Part shown: piece by piece, positions 24,912 to 34,291 of the stretch
How positions within the stretch are numbered: the first letter of the stretch is position 1
How the letters are laid out: each line of letters opens with the position of its first letter
Assembly (NCBI RefSeq): GCF_021233055.1
Contig: NZ_CP089539.1
Location: 248,001-312,000, forward strand
Direction: 5' to 3'
DNA from: Spirosoma oryzicola
GTDB lineage: Bacteria; Bacteroidota; Bacteroidia; Cytophagales; Spirosomataceae
Length of the DNA stretch: 64,000 bases
Position numbers and translations under genes: made by a program
The notes under the pieces: generated by a model
Database searches by the model: none
The model's input: the letters and a program-made list of their open reading frames with translations, nothing else
What the model was told of the DNA's origin: nothing

Positions 24912-27548
24912 ATGAAAACAAGATTTACGATCAAACCCCAGCGACTGGTGGCCCACTGGCGATTGGGGCTGGCGCTACTGCTAGGCGGCAGTATAGCCAC
25001 GGACGTTCAGGCCCAGAATTCTGGTTCAGTGACAACCACTCAAAGCTTTTCCTACACCGGCCAGATCGAGACATGGACGGTACCTACTGGCGTGACATCA
25101 CTCACCATTGAAGCACGAGGAGCCCAGGGAAGCAATGCAAGTCAGTCCCGCTTCCAAGCAGGCCTGGGAGCAGTCATAGCTAGTACAATTAGCGTTACAC
25201 CGGGCCAGAAATTAAAAATATTGGTCGGCCAGCAACGGAACCCCAGTGATGTTAATAGCAATGGTGGGGGTGGAGGTACTTTTGTAACCGATCTGAACAA
25301 CGCACCGTTGGTTATCGCCGGTGGCGGGGGTGGCAGTGGCAATGCCGATGCTACGCAAAAACACGGTCAAGCCGGTACATCAGCCGGGAATGGCGGTGGG
25401 AACTCTGCAGGAACCGGGGGTAACAGTGGGAATGGCGGTATCACACCACCTCCCAACGGCTATCTTTCATACAGTGGCGGTGGCTTGTTGACGGCGGGCA
25501 GTGGCGGTTATTTTCCGGAAATCAGCAACGGTAGAGCCTTTGTTGATGGTGGAGCCGGTGGACAGGGTAACGGTTCAGTAGGATACACCTCGCCAGGGGG
25601 CTTCGGAGGTGGAGGCTGCGGGGGAGGTAACGTTTCTGGAGGAGGTGGGGGCGGCTACTCCGGCGGTGGTTGCGGGGGGGCTAACTTCCGGGGTGAGCCA
25701 TCTGGTGGTGTTGGTGGTGGGGGCGGTTCGTTCACCGCTGGCCCCCGTCTTTTTGCACGCACTGGTGCGATTGATGGTAATCCGGGTAATGGTCTTGTTA
25801 TCATCACCTATACACTTTGTTCACCCTTCACGGCTAACCTGACCAACGACGGACCTCTAACCTGCGTAAAAAATAGCGTCAACCTGCTTACTACCGGCGG
25901 TCCGGCAGGTGCTACGTATCTGTATAGTCCAGAGGCTACGGCTAACGCCAACAACCCAGCTATCGCTTCGGTAAGCCAGTCGGGTCCCTACAGCGTCACC
26001 GTAACCGCCCCTGACGGCTGCTCAGTGATAGCGACGACCACTGTATCGAGTAACACGACTGCGCCTTCGGTGAGTATCAATCCACCGACGCAGACTGTTT
26101 GTCAGAGCGCTAATCTGACGGCCGAAGGTGCCAATACCTATCAATGGAGTACCGGCGATACTACAGCTACCATCTCTGCTACGGCCAGCGGTAGCTACTC
26201 AGTAACAGGCACCACCAGTAACGGCTGTAGCGATACGGCTAGCGCTCGAGTAACAATTAACCAGCCTGTCACCATCACCAGCCAATTCCAATCCCTGACA
26301 ACCGTCTGCGGCACCAATACCAGCGGCCAGTTTAGCGTCTCGGCTACGGGTACGGGACCACTTACTCTCCAATTTTTTCGGGACGACGAGCTACTGGATC
26401 AACTAACAAATTATTCTGGTAGTACTGTCAGCTATACTCAGCAGCTAACTCGAAGCGCCAACTATCAGTTTGTCATCATTAGTGCCTGCAACAGCGTGAC
26501 AACGACCCTGGCCCCCATTACAGTCAATCCTTTGCCTCCCGTTCCCAGCCTGGTAACTCAGTCTGGACAACCCTACCCAGCGGGCGTGAGCAGCTTGACG
26601 GTCAGCCAGAATACCGGCGATGTAGTGTTGGTGGTATTGGGTTGTCAAGACGGTACTATCAACTGGAACGGGGGCAGCAACAGTACGTTGGCAGTCTCAA
26701 CGGCTAACCTGGGAACGCAGAGTTTTACGGCTACATGTACCAGTAACAGCACAGGCTGCACCAGCCCGGTAGCAACGGCCACAGTCACCGTCGTAGCGCC
26801 CACGCTCAAAGTGCTTACCCGTGACCCGGACAATGGTCAGTTGAACAATAACACTATTAAGCCGTACTTACTGCTACAAAACGAGGGCACCACGCCGATT
26901 CCTTATAGCACGATTACCCTGCGTTACTGGCTGACTACGGAGAATACTATTCCTCTGGTCTTTCAGAAAAACTACGTAGCAATTGGTCAAAACAATCTCA
27001 ACCTGCGCTATGTGCCCATTAGTCCCACCCGTCAGGGAGCTACGGGCTACATCGAGTACAGCTTTAGCGGAGGAGCGGGCAGTCTGGCACCAAACGGCGA
27101 TTCAGGTCCGCTAGAGATTCAAGTGAACAAACAGGACTACAGCAGTTTCTTCCAGGGAGACGATTATTCGTATAGCAACACTAGCAGCTTTACGCTCAAC
27201 CCGCGCATTACGGCTTACCAGAATGGAGTGATCTTCTATGGCCAGGAGCCAAGTGGCACAGGTAATGCCCGCGTACTTAGGGAGGAATCGGGCAGCGGAC
27301 TATCGGTGAAGGTGCTGGGTAATCCCGTAGTGGGGCAAGCCGTCGAGGTGGAAGTTAGCGGGGTGAGCGGGCAAGCCGTCCAACTGAAGCTAACGGATTT
27401 GCAAGGTAAGACGCTTCGCCGGCAGAGCATTGATGAAGCGGGCACCATAGAGCGGGTTAGTCTACCTTTAGACAATACACACGGCATGATCCTGCTGGAA
27501 GTGAGCACCGCTACGCAACGTCAGAACATCAAACTAGTGCGACCTTAA
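24912..27548 (+). CDS. Secreted glycine-rich protein with PKD/Ig-like, CBM3 and T9SS-type C-terminal domains
   Basis: The 878-residue protein has a signal peptide (about residues 1-35), a beta domain and a glycine-rich region (about 110-295, with runs of G and a few paired cysteines) of the PF12810 kind. Cysteine-containing Ig-like repeats follow (about 300-630). A type-3 cellulose-binding module spans about residues 635-775, marked by LKVLTRDPDNGQLNNNTIKP, TLRYWLTTEN and a YxFxxDYSY-like block. The last 90 residues resemble a type 9 secretion sorting tail, ending in IKLVRP. The last 330 residues are nearly duplicated in the gene at 49322-52990. Likely surface-displayed and carbohydrate-binding. 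Confidence 0.85.
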   Translation: MKTRFTIKPQRLVAHWRLGLALLLGGSIATDVQAQNSGSVTTTQSFSYTGQIETWTVPTGVTSLTIEARGAQGSNASQSRFQAGLGAVIASTISVTPGQKLKILVGQQRNPSDVNSNGGGGGTFVTDLNNAPLVIAGGGGGSGNADATQKHGQAGTSAGNGGGNSAGTGGNSGNGGITPPPNGYLSYSGGGLLTAGSGGYFPEISNGRAFVDGGAGGQGNGSVGYTSPGGFGGGGCGGGNVSGGGGGGYSGGGCGGANFRGEPSGGVGGGGGSFTAGPRLFARTGAIDGNPGNGLVIITYTLCSPFTANLTNDGPLTCVKNSVNLLTTGGPAGATYLYSPEATANANNPAIASVSQSGPYSVTVTAPDGCSVIATTTVSSNTTAPSVSINPPTQTVCQSANLTAEGANTYQWSTGDTTATISATASGSYSVTGTTSNGCSDTASARVTINQPVTITSQFQSLTTVCGTNTSGQFSVSATGTGPLTLQFFRDDELLDQLTNYSGSTVSYTQQLTRSANYQFVIISACNSVTTTLAPITVNPLPPVPSLVTQSGQPYPAGVSSLTVSQNTGDVVLVVLGCQDGTINWNGGSNSTLAVSTANLGTQSFTATCTSNSTGCTSPVATATVTVVAPTLKVLTRDPDNGQLNNNTIKPYLLLQNEGTTPIPYSTITLRYWLTTENTIPLVFQKNYVAIGQNNLNLRYVPISPTRQGATGYIEYSFSGGAGSLAPNGDSGPLEIQVNKQDYSSFFQGDDYSYSNTSSFTLNPRITAYQNGVIFYGQEPSGTGNARVLREESGSGLSVKVLGNPVVGQAVEVEVSGVSGQAVQLKLTDLQGKTLRRQSIDEAGTIERVSLPLDNTHGMILLEVSTATQRQNIKLVRP

Positions 27549-27574
27549 AAGGTATTGTAAAGCTTAATAAAAGT

Positions 27575-27621
27575 CCCAATCAAACAGTCTTCTTTTGAAA
27601 AAAGAAGACTGTTTGATTGGG
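27575..27621 (+). terminator. Perfect 22-bp inverted repeat after the CBM3/T9SS gene
   Basis: Bases 27575-27596 are the exact reverse complement of 27600-27621 with a GAA loop. It begins 27 bp after the stop codon. No T run follows on the plus strand, but runs of T and A lie at the stem top. Confidence 0.65.
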
Positions 27622-27913
27622 GCACAAACTATCGACCAGTAAGAACAGGCATAGTAGTAGCTTCATTCATTTCCCTAGACTACCGAGCGATTCTTAGACT
27701 ACTTATAAGACTTAGATGGGAAAGAGGAATAGCCTGGAGAGCTCGTCATTTTTCTATAGATGTCTCCTCGAAGCATTGTCACATCCGTAGATTCAAGCCA
27801 GTCTGTGCTTTTACCGGTTAACAGCCTTGTGTTTTCAGTACCAGCACCGCAAAAGTTGATTACTCGGTGAAACACGGGGTCTATTTCTCTTAAACCATTA
27901 ACAAAATCAATCG

Positions 27914-29572
27914 ATGAAAGCATCAAGGCGTAATTTCTTACAATCGCTGGGCGTGAGCGTAGCCAGTGTGGGTATATCCCAGTCAACTAAAGCGTCGGAT
28001 CTGACTCCCCCAAAAGTGGTTAAGCCAGCGGGCGATGACCAAGTTTTATTTGTAGGCGATAACATTGCCATTGCCAATACGCAGTACGGCAAGGTCAGAG
28101 GCTTTATACTCCGGGGCATTCATCAATTTTTGGGAATACCCTACGGAGCTGATACGTCGGGTAAAAACCGGTTTATGCCTCCTCAAAAACCTACGCCGTG
28201 GACAGATATTCGCCCGGCCCTTTGGTGGGGCAACTCCGCTCCCCAGATCATGGAAAAGCGGTACGCTAATCCGTACGCATCCTTTGTCGACCACTGGAAC
28301 TACGATGATGTGTCGGAGGATTGCCTCAAACTGAACGTGTGGACACCGGCCCTCGATTCACAAAAACGGCCGGTGATCGTCTGGCTGCACGGGGGTGGCT
28401 TCGTCAACGGAAATGGCATTGAACAGGATGGGTATCACGGCGAAAATCTGTCCCGGCTGGGTAATGTTGTTTTCTGTAGCCTGAATCACCGCCTGGGCGC
28501 GCTGGGCTACAGTGACTTGAAAGCCGCCGGGGGAGCTGCGGAGTCCGGTAACGTTGGTAATCTGGACATGGTCGCTGCGCTCGAATGGGTCAAAGCTAAC
28601 ATTACTAATTTTGGCGGAGATCCGAATAATGTCACCATCATTGGTCAGTCAGGAGGAGGAGCGAAAGTAACTACCCTGATGAACATGCCGTCCGCCAAAG
28701 GATTGTTTCACAAAGCGGTGGCACTGAGTGGCAGCTCTTTAGCCGGTGTCAACAAAGAATACGCCGAGAAATTGGGACTCAAGGTGATGGAAGAAGCGGG
28801 TCTGAAGCCCGGTGAGATTGGTAAACTGCAACAGATTCCCTGGCGCGAATACATTGACATTGCCAATCGGGCAGTAGAAAAAATGGCTGACGAAGCGAAA
28901 CGGCTCAATATTCAGAGAGGTGGTTATTCGCCGGTAGCGGATGGCGTTAATCTGGAAGATAAACCATTTTTCAGCGATCCGAACCATTTTTCGGCTACCA
29001 TTCCACTAATGATCTGTAGCACCTTTCATGAGCAGAACCCTGACCGGACCGATGCTTCCTTAGAAAGCATTTCACTGGCGGAGGTGAAAGAAAAAATCAG
29101 GCCCCGATTTGGCGATAAATCAAGCGAAATTGTTGACGCTTACGCCAAAAATTTTCCGAAAGCTCGTCCAATCGAGATCTGGGCGCTGATTGTTTCTAAC
29201 CGGAAAAATGCCGTTGCAGCCGCCGATGCAAAGGCATCCCAACAAAAAGCGCCGGTTTATGTAGCCTGGTTTGGCTGGCAGCCTCCACTCTTCGACGGGC
29301 GTATGCGGGCTTTCCACTGCGATGATATTTGCTTCTGGTTTTACAATACAGACTTGATGCTGACGCATACGGGTGGAGGTAAACGTCCCCGAGCGTTGTC
29401 CGAAAAGATGGCCGGTTCGTTCATCAATTTCGTTAAAACCGGTAACCCAAACGGAGGTGGTTTACCGACCTGGAAGCCGTATACCCGTCAAAGCGGAGAA
29501 ACCATGATTTTGGATGATTCGCCTGCACTGGTCAACGACCCCGACCGCGAAGCCCGAAAAACGTTAGCTTAA
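27914..29572 (+). CDS. Type-B carboxylesterase (para-nitrobenzyl-esterase-like), Tat-exported
   Basis: The 552-residue product begins with a twin-arginine signal (SRRNFLQS). The alpha/beta-hydrolase core shows the oxyanion-hole HGGGFVNG, the nucleophile elbow GQSGGG with Ser246 and a catalytic histidine near residue 468 in FHCDDICFWF. LGIPYG and SEDCLKLNVWTPA are type-B esterase signatures. The family hydrolyses diverse carboxylic esters in the periplasm or outside. The elbow serine is preceded by Gln rather than the usual Glu of GESAGG. The gene is followed by the long hairpin at 29583-29649. Confidence 0.92.
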   Translation: MKASRRNFLQSLGVSVASVGISQSTKASDLTPPKVVKPAGDDQVLFVGDNIAIANTQYGKVRGFILRGIHQFLGIPYGADTSGKNRFMPPQKPTPWTDIRPALWWGNSAPQIMEKRYANPYASFVDHWNYDDVSEDCLKLNVWTPALDSQKRPVIVWLHGGGFVNGNGIEQDGYHGENLSRLGNVVFCSLNHRLGALGYSDLKAAGGAAESGNVGNLDMVAALEWVKANITNFGGDPNNVTIIGQSGGGAKVTTLMNMPSAKGLFHKAVALSGSSLAGVNKEYAEKLGLKVMEEAGLKPGEIGKLQQIPWREYIDIANRAVEKMADEAKRLNIQRGGYSPVADGVNLEDKPFFSDPNHFSATIPLMICSTFHEQNPDRTDASLESISLAEVKEKIRPRFGDKSSEIVDAYAKNFPKARPIEIWALIVSNRKNAVAAADAKASQQKAPVYVAWFGWQPPLFDGRMRAFHCDDICFWFYNTDLMLTHTGGGKRPRALSEKMAGSFINFVKTGNPNGGGLPTWKPYTRQSGETMILDDSPALVNDPDREARKTLA

Positions 29573-29582
29573 TCAGTAAGAA

Positions 29583-29649
29583 CGTTGTCATTTGGTTGTC
29601 GTGTATCCGAGCTTATCAAACCCGGACACGCGACAACCGAATGACAACG
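29583..29649 (+). terminator. Long imperfect hairpin after the carboxylesterase gene
   Basis: The 27-base arms 29583-29609 and 29623-29649 pair with two G-U wobbles and one mismatch. The element starts about 10 bp after the stop codon of the esterase gene. The wobble pairs suggest selection for RNA structure. Confidence 0.6.
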
Positions 29650-29828
29650 ATTGATGCAATGAGGAATGCTGTAGCGATGGCAATTGTATACCAAGATAGT
29701 ACCGAGTGCGGTTTGACTAACCGAGATTAGCGTTCGACCGTATCCTCACAATGTACACCACAAAAGTGCCAGTGACTTTAGGGTAAGGTTACGGGGTATG
29801 ATTTCACCGAACATACTCCTCCTCATTC

Positions 29829-30194
29829 ATGGATATTCATTTTTCACTCGATTTTACCACACCGTTTGGCATTGGCGATCAGGTATTTGTGCTGCATCCT
29901 CCTAAAGATATCCCTTGTCATGGCGGCCCCGCCTGGAAACCCTACCAGAAAGGAAACATCATCAAAATAAAACTCATTTTTGACCTGAATACGACAAATG
30001 TGTTAGCCATTAGTCAACCCGGTGACGAACAGATTCTGCATGTAGACCGGGTAGTATACACGATTATCTGCCCGCCGTTGGACCATCATCACTCAGCCTT
30101 TAGTGTGGAATGTCCAACCGATCCGACCAGCAAACCTAGATTGTTTGCGAACGAGGAAGAACTACAGGCTTATCTACAACCCGAAAGTGCGTAA
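29829..30194 (+). CDS. Hypothetical small protein
   Basis: The 121-residue product is soluble, with no signal peptide. It begins MDIHFSLDFTTPFGIGDQVF and contains paired proline-rich turns (HPPKDIPCHGGPAWKPY) and a C-terminal acidic helix. The HHH and CP motifs around ICPPLDHHHSAF could form a metal site, but that is speculation. It is flanked by a Crp/Fnr gene read in the opposite sense. I do not recognise a family. Confidence 0.6.
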   Translation: MDIHFSLDFTTPFGIGDQVFVLHPPKDIPCHGGPAWKPYQKGNIIKIKLIFDLNTTNVLAISQPGDEQILHVDRVVYTIICPPLDHHHSAFSVECPTDPTSKPRLFANEEELQAYLQPESA

Positions 30195-30298
30195 GCGTAC
30201 AGACAAGCGTAACGGAAAACCAATTCACTAACCGCCAAAGGCGTCGACGAATCGACGTGAATACAAAGCAGTGGCGATAGGGTGTTTGCGCACAGCCA

Positions 30299-30880
30299 TT
30301 AGCCAACCCGATGATGCTTATGCCGGACGCGGCTTAACGTTTCCCGCGACACCCCCAGGTAAGAAGCTACCATGTGCAGGGGTACGCGCCGGAATACGTC
30401 GGGGAATGCGTTGACGAAAGCATCGTATTTTTCTTCGGCGGTGTAACTAATGTTGATAAAAATTCGCTGAAGACTCTCGTTCATGCTTTGCTCCCTCAGC
30501 CGATCAGACAACAATTTGAACGTCGGTATCTCATCGAACAGTTCGTCCATAGCTTCCCTCGTCCATAGCAGTACACTCGACTCTTCCATAGCCTCGATAC
30601 GGTAATTCGACGGGGTCTGATCCACGTAACTTTCGTGGTCAATCGACCATCCGTTTTCAATCGTAAACCGCATGGTCGATTCGATACCATCCGCTCTGAC
30701 CCGGTAGGTTCGCAGCAACCCACCAAGCACAAATATTTTGTGGCGGCACACGTCGCCTTCTCGCAGCAGCAGTTGTCGCCTACGCAGGTTTAACGGTATA
30801 GAACAAGCGTGTATTTGTTGAAGCTCATCGTCGGTGAACGGAGCTTTCGAGCGTAAATAATGATCAAATTGGTTTATCAT
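30299..30880 (-). CDS. Crp/Fnr-family transcriptional regulator
   Basis: The 193-residue protein has the cyclic-nucleotide-binding-like beta-roll (about residues 15-115, with LLREGDVCRHKIFVLGGLLR) and a C-terminal helix-turn-helix containing VASYLGVSRETLSRVR. It lacks Fnr-type cysteines and the residues needed for tight cAMP binding are not evident. It belongs to the short Crp-like regulators common in Bacteroidota. It is divergent from the SDR epimerase at 31077, with a palindrome at 30967-30982 between them, so it likely regulates that gene. Confidence 0.9.
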   Translation of the reverse strand: MINQFDHYLRSKAPFTDDELQQIHACSIPLNLRRRQLLLREGDVCRHKIFVLGGLLRTYRVRADGIESTMRFTIENGWSIDHESYVDQTPSNYRIEAMEESSVLLWTREAMDELFDEIPTFKLLSDRLREQSMNESLQRIFINISYTAEEKYDAFVNAFPDVFRRVPLHMVASYLGVSRETLSRVRHKHHRVG

Positions 30881-30966
30881 TCATCAAAACCCGTTTACCC
30901 ATTAACGCATAACAACGTTGTAAGGTGCTTTTTAGCGGCCACAAACGCTAAGCTGCGGTCAATCCC

Positions 30967-30982
30967 TGACAAAATTGTGTCA
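30967..30982. promoter_or_regulatory. Candidate operator palindrome for the Crp/Fnr regulator
   Basis: TGACAAAATTGTGTCA has perfect 5-bp arms TGACA/TGTCA around a 6-bp core, the architecture expected for Crp/Fnr dimers. It sits about 95 bp from both divergent start codons (30880 and 31077). The regulator gene is one of the pair. Binding is inferred, not shown. Confidence 0.4.
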
Positions 30983-31076
30983 AATGACCTCGTTTTCGCC
31001 ACCTCGTTTCTGCCAATTTTGCCAGCGAATAGATTGAACAGCTAAAAATAGCCAGTAACCATCAACCCAACCAATT

Positions 31077-31964
31077 ATGCGCGTTTTTCTTACAGGAGCC
31101 TCTGGTTTTATCGGTTCCGCCATTGTACAGGAATTAATTCAGGCCGGTCATCAGGTAGTCGGTCTTGTCCGCTCGGATGCGTCAGCCAAATCGCTTACCG
31201 AAGCGGGGGGCGAGCCGTTTATAGGTAGTCTCGACGATCTTGATGGTCTTGCGCGGGGCGCTTCAGCCGCCGATGCCGTTATTCATACCGCCTTCGTGCA
31301 CGATTTTTCCAATTATGCAGCCTCGGCTCAAACTGATAAGCGGGCTATCGAAACGTTCGGTACGGCACTCGCGGGCTCCAATCGTCCCCTAATCGTTACA
31401 GCTGGGATACTAGTCTTACAATCGAGCCACGGCGATCTGATCACCGAGGACGATCTGGCAACTCCGGAACCCCGCGCATCGGAAACAGCAACGATGGCTT
31501 TTACGGATTCTGGGGTACGAACGTCAGTTATACGCCTACCACCTTCGGTACATGACAAAGGAGATCACGGTTTCGTCCCCGCGCTGATTGATATCGCCCG
31601 TCAAAAAGGCGTATCGGCTTACGTTGGTAATGGCAATAACCGCTGGCCAGCCGTACACCGGCTCGATGCGGCAAAGCTGTACAGGCTGGCATTGGAGAAA
31701 GGAACGGCGGGTAGCCGCTACAATGTGATTGCCGATCAGGGTATACCGTTTCGCGAAATTGCCGAAACAATCGGTAGGCACCTGAACCTGCCAGTCGTCA
31801 GTAAATCGCCCGAAGAAGCACCCGATCATTTTGCCTGGCTCGCGCGCTTTGTTGCCTTCGATAGCCCAGCTTCAAGCGCAAAAACCAGGGAGCAGCTAGC
31901 CTGGCAGCCTACGCAACCGGGTCTGATCGAAGATCTTAACATGGGGCACTACTTCGAACGCTGA
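31077..31964 (+). CDS. SDR-family NAD(P)-dependent epimerase/reductase
   Basis: The 295-residue protein opens with MRVFLTGASGFIGSAIVQEL, the extended-SDR nucleotide-binding motif G-x-x-G-x-x-G. It has the ADAVIHTAF loop, LITEDDL and the C-terminal REIAETIGRHLNLPV region typical of atypical extended SDRs of the YfcH/dihydroflavonol-4-reductase kind. The usual Y-x-x-x-K pair is not obvious, which is common in this subgroup. Divergent from a Crp/Fnr gene and closed by a terminator at 31975-32013. Confidence 0.88.
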   Translation: MRVFLTGASGFIGSAIVQELIQAGHQVVGLVRSDASAKSLTEAGGEPFIGSLDDLDGLARGASAADAVIHTAFVHDFSNYAASAQTDKRAIETFGTALAGSNRPLIVTAGILVLQSSHGDLITEDDLATPEPRASETATMAFTDSGVRTSVIRLPPSVHDKGDHGFVPALIDIARQKGVSAYVGNGNNRWPAVHRLDAAKLYRLALEKGTAGSRYNVIADQGIPFREIAETIGRHLNLPVVSKSPEEAPDHFAWLARFVAFDSPASSAKTREQLAWQPTQPGLIEDLNMGHYFER

Positions 31965-31974
31965 TTTAAGACCC

Positions 31975-32013
31975 ACGCCCGGATGCGTACGGTCAACTAT
32001 ACGTTCCGGGCGT
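31975..32013 (+). terminator. Terminator after the SDR gene
   Basis: ACGCCCGGA at 31975-31983 pairs perfectly with TCCGGGCGT at 32005-32013, and the inner GCGTA/TACGT bases extend the stem. It starts 11 bp after the stop codon and is followed by TTATTAA. Confidence 0.75.
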
Positions 32014-32056
32014 TTATTAAATTCATTATCTGAACAATGCAATCAACACTAGCCAT

Positions 32057-33058
32057 TCATGGTACATACGGCTTGCCAATGCGTAATTTATCGCCTGACA
32101 GATCGGCTTCGTACAGATGAGGAACCCGAACCGTGCGACCGTTTACGCTTTTGTGGCTATGCATGGACATCAACAATTTGCCATCGAATGTGGTAAACAA
32201 CATACCATGTCCGTAGTTTGGCGGGGTGATCGGTTCAGCTTCCTGTATCCAGGGACCGTCGAGCGTGCCATTTTTCGAGTAGACAACGCCCTGTGTATAC
32301 ACGTCATAAATCCAGCTTGTCCACAACATTCCTAACCGCCCGGTTTTTGTTTTGAACAGAAACGGTCCGTCCGTCACTTTATTTGGGCGGTCGTGTCCAT
32401 TCTCATCTTTCTCACGGCTCCAGGGAGCATCGCTGGCCCGGAAGAGCAACGTCCCCTCGCCGACGCTTCCGCTTAAATCTGGCTTTAACTGAATCTTTTC
32501 AATCGTTCCGTTTAGATTCTGTAGCCATTCGTAGCAATAAACCATGTAAGGCTTACCATCTTTATCGACCCAAAATGTTCCGTCCAGCGTGGGCTTGTCG
32601 GCGGGTAGGTATGTAGCGTCGTGCATGGGTACATAGGGTCCATCGGGTCGGTCGCTGACCAGCACATGACTTGCCCGTCGCTCAATAGGTCGGCCTTGAA
32701 CCGTGTCGATCATAACGGCTCGGTTGGTAAACGTGGCGAAGTAATAGTAGCGATTCTTGACGTGGTGAATCTCAGCGGCCCAGATCATTGGTTTTGGTCC
32801 CATCCACGAGCTTGGATCGGTCTGTGTAACCGAATAGGGGCCCTCCCACGTTCGTAGATTAGCACTTTTCCAAAGCATACCACCTGTCCCCGTCATGTAA
32901 TAGCTGTTGGTACTGCGGTCGGCCAGAATAAACGGATCGCTCAACCGAATCGAGTCCAATGGCACATCTTTTCGAACAACAGGAATTCTATTTTCCTGCG
33001 CTTTTGCCTTCACAGTGAATAGTAGCCCGGCTATTAGTAGTAATTTGACGATATTCAT
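32057..33058 (-). CDS. GH43-family glycoside hydrolase
   Basis: The 333-residue secreted protein has a signal peptide and a five-bladed beta-propeller of family GH43 (arabinofuranosidase/xylosidase type). The general-base aspartate is in LSDPFILADR, the pKa-modulating aspartate in TLDGTFWVDKDGKPYMVYCY, and the general-acid segment reads VTDGPFLF, where many members have Glu. The C-terminal HGMLFTTFDGKLLMSMHSHK is also typical. It would release side-chain sugars from plant polysaccharides. It shares the region with a CE2-like esterase and a CBM3-containing protein, consistent with plant-material use. Confidence 0.87.
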   Translation of the reverse strand: MNIVKLLLIAGLLFTVKAKAQENRIPVVRKDVPLDSIRLSDPFILADRSTNSYYMTGTGGMLWKSANLRTWEGPYSVTQTDPSSWMGPKPMIWAAEIHHVKNRYYYFATFTNRAVMIDTVQGRPIERRASHVLVSDRPDGPYVPMHDATYLPADKPTLDGTFWVDKDGKPYMVYCYEWLQNLNGTIEKIQLKPDLSGSVGEGTLLFRASDAPWSREKDENGHDRPNKVTDGPFLFKTKTGRLGMLWTSWIYDVYTQGVVYSKNGTLDGPWIQEAEPITPPNYGHGMLFTTFDGKLLMSMHSHKSVNGRTVRVPHLYEADLSGDKLRIGKPYVP

Positions 33059-33230
33059 GGCATGCGAAATTTTCCAAGCATATGTTTTGCAATGGCAAAA
33101 GCACAGCGCAGTCTCTTCTACTTGTCACGCTAGACGAATGAACAGGGTGGACTGATTAAATAAGCGCAGATGAAGCTAATTTTAAGCGGACTAAGTGCTT
33201 GATAGGTTTCCAATCCCAACGGGCTAATCA

Positions 33231-34220
33231 ATGATTGATCACGAGACAACCCGCCTTTCCCGGCTGGTAGCATTGCTAACGTTACTTCAAACAAAACGAC
33301 TATTGACCGCTACCGAACTGGCGCATCGATTTTCGGTTAGTACCCGTACCATTTATCGAGACATCCGAACCCTTGAACAGGCCGGAATCCCGGTGGTGAC
33401 CCAGGAGGGTAAAGGATACGCCATGCTGGATGGCTACCGGTTGCCACCCGTTATGTTCACGCGCGAGGAAGCTATCGCCCTCCTTACCGCCGAAAAACTA
33501 GCCGCCCGACTCACCGACGCGCAAACGGCTCAGCTTAGTGGCGCAGCTATGGACAAGTTACGCGCTGCACTGCGACGCGCAGACCGCGACCACCTGGAGA
33601 CACTTGGCCCTCATATTCAGGTTTTGGGTCCGGCCAGTCAACCCGACCCGCCTAATGCTTATCAGCAACTGGTGACGGCTGTGGCGTTGCAGCGGGTAGT
33701 CCATCTGAGCTACTGTGCCGCTGCCACCGAGTTACCAACCACGCGCCAAATCGAACCGATCGGGCTTTACTTAAGCCAGCAGTGGCACGTGGTTGCTTAT
33801 TGTCGCCTTCGGCAGGCATTTCGCGATTTTCGGCTCGACCGTATCCAGCACCTGACCCTTAGCGAGGAAGTGTTTACTTCACGTCCGGAAACATTGCAAC
33901 AATATTGGGCCAGTCAGGACGACGAACGGTCAAAGCACAACGTTATCATTCGCTTTCAGTTCGCTAATACGCGCCCCGCTATGGCGCAGCATTTTCAGAA
34001 TACCAAACATCAGTACGGCTGGGCACACCAGCAAGCTTTACCCGACGGTAGCCTGGAGGTGACATTTTTTATCGGCTCGCTGACCTACTTGGCTACCTGG
34101 CTACTTCCTTACGCCGGTGCCATTACGATCCTCCAACCCCCTGCCTTGCGGGAGCGTCTGCGTGACCTGGCCCAGCACGCACACGATTTTTTTTGCGCGC
34201 CCGATGGACCTATGACATAA
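33231..34220 (+). CDS. WYL-domain transcriptional regulator (YafY-like)
   Basis: The 329-residue product has an N-terminal winged helix (TATELAHRFSVSTRTIYRDI), a middle WYL domain beginning near residue 140 (QIEPIGLYLSQQWHVVAYC and FRDFRLDRIQHL) and a C-terminal WCX extension ending in RLRDLAQHAHDFF. WYL domains bind nucleic acids or nucleotides and the family regulates metabolism, DNA damage responses or defence loci. Neighbours are a GH43 gene read divergently and a DUF1761 gene just downstream, which is the likely co-transcribed partner. Confidence 0.92.
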   Translation: MIDHETTRLSRLVALLTLLQTKRLLTATELAHRFSVSTRTIYRDIRTLEQAGIPVVTQEGKGYAMLDGYRLPPVMFTREEAIALLTAEKLAARLTDAQTAQLSGAAMDKLRAALRRADRDHLETLGPHIQVLGPASQPDPPNAYQQLVTAVALQRVVHLSYCAAATELPTTRQIEPIGLYLSQQWHVVAYCRLRQAFRDFRLDRIQHLTLSEEVFTSRPETLQQYWASQDDERSKHNVIIRFQFANTRPAMAQHFQNTKHQYGWAHQQALPDGSLEVTFFIGSLTYLATWLLPYAGAITILQPPALRERLRDLAQHAHDFFCAPDGPMT

Positions 34221-34291
34221 GGCTGTCAGTGCGGGTGATGAACTTTGTAATGTCGAGTGACACTCTTTTTTATCATCCCAAACTTCAAACG

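Noticed and set aside
27699..27986. Open frame on the minus strand of 95 codons between the CBM3 gene and the carboxylesterase gene
   Set aside because: The first third overlaps the real esterase gene and the remainder has no recognisable motif, start context or family, so chance is likely.
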